From: Candidatus Cloacimonadota bacterium
GTDB lineage: Bacteria; Cloacimonadota; Cloacimonadia; Cloacimonadales; Cloacimonadaceae
Direction of reading: 5' to 3'
DNA: 37,927 bases
Assembly (NCBI GenBank): GCA_012839325.1
Contig: DUNQ01000025.1
Location: forward strand, 1-37,927
Part shown: positions 18,329 to 25,321 of the stretch, piece by piece
Position numbering within the stretch: position 1 is the first letter of the stretch
Layout of the letters: every line of letters begins with the position of its first letter
The notes under the pieces: model-generated
Seen by the model: the letters and a program-made list of their open reading frames with translations, nothing else
Told to the model about the DNA's origin: nothing
Database searches by the model: none
Made by a program: the position numbers and the translations under genes

Positions 18329-18651
18329 GTTTTCTCCTACGCCGTACAAGCTCCGCAAGGAACCGACGGCTTTTTTGATTTACTATAATTACAATACAGG
18401 TCACAAGTGAATTACCTGCATAGTTTCTACATTTGACGGCTGTCATTTTGAGTCAAGAGTTTTTTTTGAAATTTGGGCAAATATTTTATTTACTTGAATT
18501 ATTGTGTTGACAAATAAAGCAATCCAGCAAGGTTTAGGCACCTATTTTTGAGATCTCTTTCGGCCACAGCTTGCCGAGCAAGGTATCTTGAAATATAAAA
18601 CAAAGCCCCATAGCATTTGCCGCGGGGCTTTGTTTTATTGTGTGAAAACTC
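18329..18651. other. Intergenic region between two LPP20-type genes
   Basis: 323 bases. It contains the bidirectional hairpin terminator at 18596-18640. On the minus strand there is a weak promoter candidate for the lipoprotein gene: TTCACT (18411-18406), 18-base spacer, TATAGT (18387-18382). The stretch 18460-18520 is very AT-rich. No ORF with a ribosome binding site or RNA gene was seen. Confidence 0.5.
18596..18640. terminator. Bidirectional intrinsic terminator
   Basis: A perfect nine-base stem CAAAGCCCC/GGGGCTTTG (18601-18609 with 18624-18632) is flanked by T-rich sequence on the 3' side of both strands (TTTTATT on plus; TTTTATATTTC on minus). On the minus strand it ends the gene at 18652. 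Confidence 0.8.
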
Positions 18652-19953
18652 TTACTCGTGCCTGAGAAAATCCTGCAAGTTAGAATTCAGCTTACGAGAA
18701 TCTATCTTTATCTTATTGACCGCTTGGAGGATAGCATCGGATTGATTCTTTGCATTCCCCGTCCCTTTTGCCGAGAAGGAACCCAGCTTTTTGCCATCTG
18801 ATTTGCGAACCAGAAATAGCTCCAGCCTCACATTTGCGATGTAGCTTGAGCCGGCAAAGCTATCCAATGACTTAACATCATCTTCAACTATCCTGCCTTC
18901 AAGCTCATATCTCCCGTAGTCAGAAACCTGGAAAGCACTGCCGGAAAGAGCTCGCGCAACTATATTTTCCAGCCTCTCATCCCGTCTATCCCACTGTCCT
19001 TTGATATTCAGTGAAAGCTCGATCTTGCCCACCTCGGCCACCTCATAAAAAGCCTCGGCAAATCTACTCTGAGAAAGCCGTGATAGATGAGTAGGCAAGT
19101 CCCGCGCCTTACTGCGGATAACAATCTTATTCATCCCTTCCAGTTCCATAGCACGAGCCGCCGCCTTATAGTATCCCTTCTCATCGCTTTGTCCGCTTTC
19201 CAAAGAGCTGCCATCCCCATAGCTGATATGCACGGGATAGCCCGAAAGCGGGATTTTGCCCCCATCAGAAGAAGCATAATAGACAAAGAACACAATAGGC
19301 TCCGGCAAGCGCATGCCTTGCTCGGCCTCTTGATCTCCACCGGAGATCATTTCAAAGCTCACTCTGCCGATGAGATCACGCAATGCAGCATCGATTGTGC
19401 CCACATTCAGCTCGTGCCAGATGAAGTAAGGATGATCCGAAAGACTGTCATAAAACGCCTTTTTGGCATAGAGTTCGGGAAGATAGCTTTGCGCGTCCGT
19501 ATAACTATCGATGGCAAAGAGCGGCTTGCCCTGAGAGACAAACTCTTCGGCATTATCCACCAAGTTCCGCGCCGCATTCTTCTTTTCATCCAGCTCGCTA
19601 CGCAGGGAAGCAAGATACTTAGTTTTATCCAAGCCCAGCTTGACTTCGTGCACCTTCTTTTTCACTTTTTTGGAGATTACTTCTATGCCGTTGAGCGATT
19701 CATCCACCGTTAGCTTGATGTTTCTTTCTATAGATTCACGATAGGAGTGCTTTGCATCTTCTTCTATATCAAGCGCATTCAGCTCAGTGACTGACTCCAC
19801 GCGCACGGAGATCTGTTGCGCAATTTTAGCCTGCGCATCTGCAAAAGCTTCGTCATAGCTCTTGCCCTGCCCTTCTCCATAGATGTAGTTATTTGCGCCC
19901 GCTGTCGCCAGCAAGAGCAGCGTAAAGATCGCGATAAATATATGCTTTTTCAT
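18652..19953 (-). CDS. Secreted LPP20/FlgT-like protein with Ig-like middle region
   Basis: 433 aa. A signal peptide (MKKHIF, Leu-rich core, ATAG-ANN) starts at the ATG with GAGGGAGA upstream (19953). Residues 20-120 have the LPP20/FlgT-N pattern: IYGEGQGKSYDEAFADAQAKIAQQISV, then alternating strands. The middle part (about 215-290) is beta-rich and contains YPVHISYGDG and ESGQSDEKGYYK, like a carbohydrate-binding or Ig-like fold. The C-terminal third (IELSLNIKGQWD onward) includes an Ala-rich helix near NQSDAILQAVNKI, resembling a second duplicated domain. It follows the 423-aa protein by 13 bases. Location is periplasm or outer membrane; function unknown. Confidence 0.78.
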   Translation of the reverse strand: MKKHIFIAIFTLLLLATAGANNYIYGEGQGKSYDEAFADAQAKIAQQISVRVESVTELNALDIEEDAKHSYRESIERNIKLTVDESLNGIEVISKKVKKKVHEVKLGLDKTKYLASLRSELDEKKNAARNLVDNAEEFVSQGKPLFAIDSYTDAQSYLPELYAKKAFYDSLSDHPYFIWHELNVGTIDAALRDLIGRVSFEMISGGDQEAEQGMRLPEPIVFFVYYASSDGGKIPLSGYPVHISYGDGSSLESGQSDEKGYYKAAARAMELEGMNKIVIRSKARDLPTHLSRLSQSRFAEAFYEVAEVGKIELSLNIKGQWDRRDERLENIVARALSGSAFQVSDYGRYELEGRIVEDDVKSLDSFAGSSYIANVRLELFLVRKSDGKKLGSFSAKGTGNAKNQSDAILQAVNKIKIDSRKLNSNLQDFLRHE

Positions 19954-19966
19954 CTTAGTCTCCCTC

Positions 19967-21238
19967 TTACTCAATCTTTAGTTGTATGAGTTTACGATTG
20001 AGGTTGATAGTCTTGAGATTTGCGCCCCAAGAGCTCTTGTTAAAATCTTGCCTGATAGCTCTAAATAACGCTCTGGAGCTGTTTATCTTGCTCGGATTCA
20101 CCCATGCTTGCAAATCTAAAGTATAGTCTGTAGCGATGTTTTCTTTATAGGAATTGCTCACCGCTTCCACGGCGTCTATGAAGATATCTTGAATGTCGAA
20201 GGCGTCGTCTTCGTCAAAGCTTCTGTCTATGCTAAGAATCATCTTATATTGCACGCCGCGCCTCATATCGTCTCTCCAATATGCATCGATGCGAGCAAGG
20301 ACTGCATCAATTGCGCCGGTTGCCGCTTCTTCCACGCTTATCATCGCCTCGCCCTGACGCGCCTGACTATATCCCGTCTCGGTTCCCAAAAGCCTGCCCG
20401 ATGAAGTTTCATAAGCGCGCACCGTAAGGCTATGGCGTCTGGTATTATATCCCGCATTTTCCCAAGCGCCGGCAAAGGTGATATACACATCACTGCCGAT
20501 GGATAGCGCAACCGCATAAGCCACATCTTCTTCCTGACCGGCTATCATGCTCTGGATCTGCGTGAGATTGCCTATCTGATCCACTTGACCGGGATCCAAA
20601 ACCTCATATTGCTTGGCGGTGAGATGACTTTCGATTACCCCGCGGCTGTGGCGCACTCCGGAATCTCTTTCCAAGGCTTCCAAGGGGCTCATCCCTTTTG
20701 CAACCGAGGGTATCACCATGATCTGCGGGCGCCCCAAAGCATCGCTGACCTCGTCTCTTCCGCTGATTATCCCTGCTTCCTGAAGATCGCGCATGAGCAT
20801 TTCTTTGTTTACTTTAAAGCGCTTAGATATCTTCATCCCCGCGCCATCTTCAATACTCAGCCTTTGAATGAAGCGGCTATCTTCATAACTGATATATCTG
20901 CTGACTGCAGATTCCGTGAAAAACCGGGAACTTTGCCCTTCAAAGCTGCGTTGCTCGGCAGAACTACGCAGGATGGGATCCGTCCCGCCCATGATTGTGA
21001 ACCAAACCGCACTGCGTTTGGCGTCCAAAGTCGCTCTTGAGATTCCGTTTGCTTCCACATCTCTTTGTTTTGCGCGTCCACTTTTTTCGTTTGAGATATA
21101 CACTCCCGTCGCCTCAATCAGAAGCTCGGCAGAGGAGATCGTCTCTATCAAAGTAGCTTGTTTAGACACGGGTTCATTTGCAAAAAGGAAACTGCAAGTT
21201 AATATGAGAACTAAAGATAAAAGCATGATTTTTTTCAT
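19967..21238 (-). CDS. Secreted CsgG/LPP20-like envelope protein
   Basis: 423 aa. A signal peptide (MKKIMLLSLVLILTCSFLFA-NEP) begins at the ATG with AGGAGTG upstream (21238), and the frame extends 10 codons further. Residues 40-150 carry an Ala-rich repeat pattern (ISRATLDAKRSAVWFTI, preceded by EATGVYIS) like LPP20/FlgT-N. The middle part (about 165-300) includes RPQIMVIP, then ALSIGSDVYITFAGAWE and VRAYETSSGRLLGTETGYSQ, which follow the order seen in CsgG/curli-secretion-like nucleotide-binding-fold domains. The closest families appear to be CsgG- and FlgT-like; the exact family is not recognised. It leads the operon with the 433-aa gene and has a good promoter at 21277-21305. Confidence 0.75.
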   Translation of the reverse strand: MKKIMLLSLVLILTCSFLFANEPVSKQATLIETISSAELLIEATGVYISNEKSGRAKQRDVEANGISRATLDAKRSAVWFTIMGGTDPILRSSAEQRSFEGQSSRFFTESAVSRYISYEDSRFIQRLSIEDGAGMKISKRFKVNKEMLMRDLQEAGIISGRDEVSDALGRPQIMVIPSVAKGMSPLEALERDSGVRHSRGVIESHLTAKQYEVLDPGQVDQIGNLTQIQSMIAGQEEDVAYAVALSIGSDVYITFAGAWENAGYNTRRHSLTVRAYETSSGRLLGTETGYSQARQGEAMISVEEAATGAIDAVLARIDAYWRDDMRRGVQYKMILSIDRSFDEDDAFDIQDIFIDAVEAVSNSYKENIATDYTLDLQAWVNPSKINSSRALFRAIRQDFNKSSWGANLKTINLNRKLIQLKIE

Positions 21239-21276
21239 GGTATCACTCCTAATATTCCACTTTTTCACTTGAGCGT

Positions 21277-21305
21277 ATTAAAATCTATTAGTCATAGACT
21301 GTCAA
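21277..21305 (-). promoter_or_regulatory. Promoter of the LPP20/CsgG-like operon
   Basis: On the minus strand TTGACA (21305-21300), a 17-base spacer and TTTAAT (21282-21277), giving a short leader to the ATG at 21238. Both boxes are close to the sigma-70 consensus with ideal spacing. Confidence 0.6.
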
Positions 21306-21333
21306 GCAAATAAGCATATTTTACTGATTAGCT

Positions 21334-21433
21334 ATTGCTTCCCTATAGCTTACAGCTTAGCTTCTGCTAATGATACGCTCATGGCTATGACCACATCATG
21401 ACCACATCATCACCACAGTCCTATAAGGAAGAT
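21334..21433. repeat. Dispersed intergenic repeat, copy 2
   Basis: Aligns with 10027-10128 over about 100 bp. It has a left arm CCCTATAGC (21341-21349), an inverted 11-bp unit GATACGCTCAT (21372-21382), a 4-base gap, and three contiguous 11-bp direct units: ATGACCACATC (21387), ATGACCACATC (21398) and ATCACCACAGT (21409). The right arm CCTATAAGG (21420-21428) follows. Arm sequences differ from copy 1 (CTATAG in place of TATTGG), but the two ends change together, so they remain complementary. Between a minus-strand promoter and the malic enzyme gene. Confidence 0.8.
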
Positions 21434-21535
21434 ACCCGCCCGGGACATAAAACCTGCATGAAAAAGCCCAAGGCTCTTGACAGATTTTCGCGCTTTATAA
21501 AACTCAATCTACAAGATAAGAGGAAGGTTTGCACG

Positions 21536-22990
21536 ATGAAAAAGCTAAATTTGGATCTGTCCAATCTCAGTGAATTGTTCAAGGAAAAGCTGTCGCCGGA
21601 TAAGGTGCCTGCCGCTCAAACTGCGTTCTTGAAAACACTGTCTAAGAAAATGCACGAATTTTATGGCGGGAAAATGCAGAGCTTGCCCAAAGCAGGACTC
21701 TATGGATTTAATTGGTTCAATGTGTGGTACACTCCCGGTGTATCCGAGGTTTCCACCTCAATTAGAGACAATAATTCTCTTTCATACACCTTAAGCGGCA
21801 GGGGAAATATGGTTGCCGTGGTGAGCGATAGCACCAGAGTCTTAGGCGATGGGGATTGCGGAATCTATGGCGGGCTGGGCGTGATGGAAGGCAAAGCCAT
21901 GCTGATGAAGTATTTAGGCGCTTGTGATGCGATCGCGCTCTGTGTAAACAATCGTGATGAAGAGGGTAAGCCCAGCGCTGATAAGCTCATAGACTTTGTA
22001 AAGATGTTAGAACCCAGCGTGGGTGCGGTGAATTTGGAAGATATTTCACAGCCGAATTGCTATCGGGTATTAGACGAGCTGCGCGCATCTTGCGAGATTC
22101 CTGTGTGGCACGACGACGCTCAGGGAACCGCTTGCGTTACTCTTGCCGGAGTGCTAAATGCGCTGCACCTCACCTCGCGCAGCATTGAAGATAGCAAGTT
22201 CGTTCTCTATGGCTGCGGCGCATCCAATAGCACGATAGCCAGCTTCCTCCTCAAAGAAGGGGTGGATCCTGACAATATGATAATATTTGATAGCCGAGGC
22301 GGCATACATCTGGGTAGAACAGATCTCAGGGATAATCCCGATAAATTCAAGCATTGGGAGATGGCGCAAAAGACCAATCCTCAGCGGATTAACACCATGG
22401 AAGAAGCCATGAATGGCGCCGATGTGCTGATCGCGCTATCTACTCCCGGCCCTGATACCATCAAGAAAGAATGGATTTCGCTGATGGCAAAAGATTCCAT
22501 AGTCTTTGCCTGTGCAAATCCTGTGCCGGAGATATATCCGCACGATGCTCATGAAGCGGGTGCGCTGATAGTTGCAACGGGGCGCGGAGACTTCCCCAAT
22601 CAGGTAAATAACTCCGTGGGCTTCCCCGGCATTCTCAAAGGAGTGTTGCTCGTGCAAGCAAAAGCTATCAGCGATAATATGGCGATTGCGGCGGCTCATT
22701 CCTTGGCAAACTTTGCGCGAGAGCGAGGCATTGCCACTTATAACATAGTTCCTACTATGGATGAGACTGAGGTCTTTGCCCATGTGGCGGCAGATGTGGC
22801 GCAAGAAGCCATCCGAGAAGGACTTGCCCGCAAAAATATGAGCCGATCGGAAATTTTTGAAACAGCACTCAGTCAGATCAAAGAATCGCGTGCTATCATT
22901 CATGACATGATGGCGCAAGGACACATCAAAGAACCGGATCAAAACCTTTTACAAGAGGTATTTGAAGATTGCTTAAGGAACTTTCTCTAA
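21536..22990 (+). CDS. NAD(P)-dependent malic enzyme
   Basis: 484 aa. It oxidatively decarboxylates malate to pyruvate (or acts in reverse). The N-terminal malic domain has the catalytic-Tyr motif WYTPGVSEV and the later VNLEDISQPNCYRVLDELR and VWHDDAQGTACVTLAGVLNAL blocks. The C-terminal NAD-binding domain has the Rossmann-like FVLYGCGASNSTIASFLL and VFACANPVPEIYPHDA. No phosphotransacetylase domain is attached, so it is the short form. The ATG at 21536 has AAGAGGAAGG eight bases upstream; the frame stays open upstream through the repeat at 21334-21433 but lacks a ribosome binding site there. The end overlaps the YbhN-like gene by 22 bases. Confidence 0.94.
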   Translation: MKKLNLDLSNLSELFKEKLSPDKVPAAQTAFLKTLSKKMHEFYGGKMQSLPKAGLYGFNWFNVWYTPGVSEVSTSIRDNNSLSYTLSGRGNMVAVVSDSTRVLGDGDCGIYGGLGVMEGKAMLMKYLGACDAIALCVNNRDEEGKPSADKLIDFVKMLEPSVGAVNLEDISQPNCYRVLDELRASCEIPVWHDDAQGTACVTLAGVLNALHLTSRSIEDSKFVLYGCGASNSTIASFLLKEGVDPDNMIIFDSRGGIHLGRTDLRDNPDKFKHWEMAQKTNPQRINTMEEAMNGADVLIALSTPGPDTIKKEWISLMAKDSIVFACANPVPEIYPHDAHEAGALIVATGRGDFPNQVNNSVGFPGILKGVLLVQAKAISDNMAIAAAHSLANFARERGIATYNIVPTMDETEVFAHVAADVAQEAIREGLARKNMSRSEIFETALSQIKESRAIIHDMMAQGHIKEPDQNLLQEVFEDCLRNFL

Positions 22991-23889
22991 ATAAAAAAGA
23001 AAAGAGCGTTGTGCGCAAGAGGATAGGCTTTGCGCTTAAACTCCTGCTCACAGCGCTCATGCTTTGGTTCGTCTTTCGGCGTTTGGATCCCGCGACTATC
23101 AGGGATAGCGTGGCATCTTTGCCCTTACCGCTCATGCTGGGCATCATCCTGATCTCGGCGCTGAGACATTATATCCAATATCTGAATTGGTTTTGTGCGC
23201 TGAAGATGAATCTTGGGGTAAAGTTCAAGAGGAAAGAGGTGATGGCGTCTTATCTCATCGCTCAGCCGCTGCGCTTTGCCATCCCCGGCGGGAGTGCTTC
23301 CTTTGCTAAGATCTTCTATCTGGAAAATAGCAGCGTCTTTGCTTCCTTTATTGCAACGAGCACGGAGCGGCTGTTTCTTACTTGGGCTACGTGGAGCTTT
23401 GCCTCTATTGCCTATCTTTGCCTGTTTACTACGCATGTGCTGCTCTTTAGGTTAGGGCTAGTGGTGCTCTTGGTCTTCATCCCGCTGTGGGCTGCTTTCA
23501 TCATGTCTTCAGTTCCAAAAACGAAGAAATATCTGCCGGGATACTTAAGTCAGGCGCCAAAGATGATGCTTTTGCAGATAGCCAATACTCTCTTTATGTA
23601 TCTGCAATACTTTCTTTTGCTAAATCGCTTTGTGAAGATAGATGCAATCGAAACTTGGCTGAGCATGAGCCTTACCAATATCTCAAACTCCATCCCCATC
23701 ACTATTTCCGGCTTGGGACTTAGGGAAGGTTTTGCCATGCACTTCTTGGCGGATTATGGCTTTAATGCGGAGCAGGCTGTGGCGGTGACGCTCTCGCTAT
23801 TTGTCTTTCATGATGTGATAATTGCGCTCGTCGGCGCGGGGGTATTGCTCACCTCTCCCGCAAAACAAAAAAGAATCAAGCAAAGCTGA
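22969..23889 (+). CDS. YbhN/LPG-synthase-like integral membrane protein (UPF0104)
   Basis: 306 aa with about eight predicted membrane helices. It has the family pattern: a basic N-terminus then a first helix (LKLLLTALMLWFVF), the IRDSVASLPLPLMLGIIL segment, AQPLRFAIPGGSASFAKIFYLE, and near the end ISNSIPITISGLGLREGFAMHFL. This fold is the flippase/synthase membrane part seen in lysyl-phosphatidylglycerol synthase (MprF) and in glycolipid-related YbhN proteins; the aminoacyl-transferase domain is absent, so lipid transport is a guess. It starts with TTG 22 bases inside the malic enzyme gene, with GAGG about 10 bases upstream. Confidence 0.82.
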   Translation: MLKELSLNKKEKSVVRKRIGFALKLLLTALMLWFVFRRLDPATIRDSVASLPLPLMLGIILISALRHYIQYLNWFCALKMNLGVKFKRKEVMASYLIAQPLRFAIPGGSASFAKIFYLENSSVFASFIATSTERLFLTWATWSFASIAYLCLFTTHVLLFRLGLVVLLVFIPLWAAFIMSSVPKTKKYLPGYLSQAPKMMLLQIANTLFMYLQYFLLLNRFVKIDAIETWLSMSLTNISNSIPITISGLGLREGFAMHFLADYGFNAEQAVAVTLSLFVFHDVIIALVGAGVLLTSPAKQKRIKQS

Positions 23890-24069
23890 GCTACAACTCA
23901 CCGATTAAGCCAATCTTGACCTAAATATAATTAGCCAATAAAGGTGAATGCTCGTTTATATTACGCAAATTCTACTTAATGTAGAACACATTATACAACT
24001 TTTCATTTGACATATATTTGCATCTTAGTTTGATTGCACCCTATAAAGAAGAATAACTTGAGGAAACAC

Positions 24070-25269
24070 ATGAGAATTTTAGTACTAAATTGCGGAAGTT
24101 CGTCTATCAAGTATCAATTGATCGATATGGACGACCAAAACTTAATGGCGGAAGGCATAATTGAAAGGATAGGAGAAAACATTGCACTCTTTACTTATAA
24201 GAGTGATAAATATACGGTTAGGAAGCAAGAGCTTCAGATCGATAATCACGAGAATGGGCTGAGCCTCATCATCTCTACTTTGATAGATGAAGATAAGGGT
24301 ATTATCAGCAGTCTTGATGATATCGATGCGGTTGGACACAGATTGGTGCACGCCGGTGAAAACTATGCGGATTCTGTGGTAGTCACAGATCACGTGGTAG
24401 AAGTGATGAAAGAATGCGTATCGCTCGCGCCGCTTCACAATCCTGCAAACCTCAAAGGTGTGGAAGCTGTCAGCGCAGCCATGCCGGATTGCCCTCAGTG
24501 TGGAGTGTTTGACACGGCTTTCCATCAAAGCATGCCGGAAAAGGCTTATCTCTATGCCTTGCCCTTGGAGTTTTATCACGAAAATAAGATCAGGCGCTAT
24601 GGCTTCCATGGCACATCACACAAATATGTGAGCCTGAAAGCAGCTGAATACTTGGACGAAAATATAGAAGACCTCAAGATAATCACCTGCCATTTGGGTA
24701 ATGGTGCATCAATCAGCGCAATCGATGGCGGCAAGTCTATCGATACCTCAATGGGACTCACACCCCTCGAAGGACTGATGATGGGAACTCGCTGCGGCGA
24801 TATCGACCCCGCAATTCCCATATATATGGAACGAAGATTGGGGCTCAGCGTGGATGAAGTGAATAACATTTTAAATAAAAAGAGCGGCATGCTTGGGCTT
24901 TCGGGAATCTCAAACGATATGCGCGAGATCGAAGACGAAATCCTCAAACATAATAACCCCGCAGCCATCACCGCACACGACGTATATTGCTATCGCATCA
25001 AGAAATATATAGGCAGCTATGTCGCCGCGCTCAACGGAGTGGATGTCATCATCTTCACCGGTGGAATAGGCGAAAACATGCCCATTTTAAGAGAATTGGT
25101 CTTAAGAGACATGGACTACTTTGGCATTGAGCTCAACGAGGAAGAAAACGCTAAGTTTACCGGCGATATTCAGATGCTGAGCACCGAAGCTTCCAAGGTT
25201 AAGATCATGAAAATACCTACAAATGAAGAACTGATGATCGCAATGGAAACAAAGAGACTTCTCTCATAA
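24070..25269 (+). CDS. ackA: Acetate kinase
   Basis: 399 aa, the usual length. It converts acetyl phosphate and ADP to acetate and ATP, the substrate-level phosphorylation step of fermentation. All signatures are present: NCGSSSIKY at the N-terminus, AVGHRLVHAGE, DTAFHQSMPE, RYGFHGTSHKYV, CHLGNGASI with DTSMGLTPLEGLMMGTRCGDIDP, and VIIFTGGIGEN. The ATG at 24070 has GAGGAAA upstream; the frame extends 12 codons without support. No phosphotransacetylase gene is adjacent, which is unusual because ackA and pta are often paired. Upstream 24007-24012 is TTGACA without a good -10. Confidence 0.97.
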   Translation: MRILVLNCGSSSIKYQLIDMDDQNLMAEGIIERIGENIALFTYKSDKYTVRKQELQIDNHENGLSLIISTLIDEDKGIISSLDDIDAVGHRLVHAGENYADSVVVTDHVVEVMKECVSLAPLHNPANLKGVEAVSAAMPDCPQCGVFDTAFHQSMPEKAYLYALPLEFYHENKIRRYGFHGTSHKYVSLKAAEYLDENIEDLKIITCHLGNGASISAIDGGKSIDTSMGLTPLEGLMMGTRCGDIDPAIPIYMERRLGLSVDEVNNILNKKSGMLGLSGISNDMREIEDEILKHNNPAAITAHDVYCYRIKKYIGSYVAALNGVDVIIFTGGIGENMPILRELVLRDMDYFGIELNEEENAKFTGDIQMLSTEASKVKIMKIPTNEELMIAMETKRLLS

Positions 25270-25321
25270 ATCACTAACGTAAATAAACCAAAATTTAAGC
25301 CCTGATTAGGATGTGCCGACC

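Larger units (their letters stand above)
21239..21535. other. Intergenic region between divergent genes
   Basis: 297 bases. It contains the minus-strand promoter at 21277-21305, repeat copy 2 at 21334-21433, and the leader of the malic enzyme gene with its AAGAGGAAGG site. An open frame upstream of the malic enzyme ATG (from 21398) runs through the repeat and is not considered coding. Confidence 0.7.

Noticed and set aside
21398-21535. N-terminal extension of the malic enzyme
   Set aside because: The extension is inside the dispersed repeat, has no ribosome binding site, and homologues start near MKKLN at 21536.
24007-24035. Promoter directly before ackA
   Set aside because: TTGACA is perfect but no acceptable -10 box follows at 16-18 bases.
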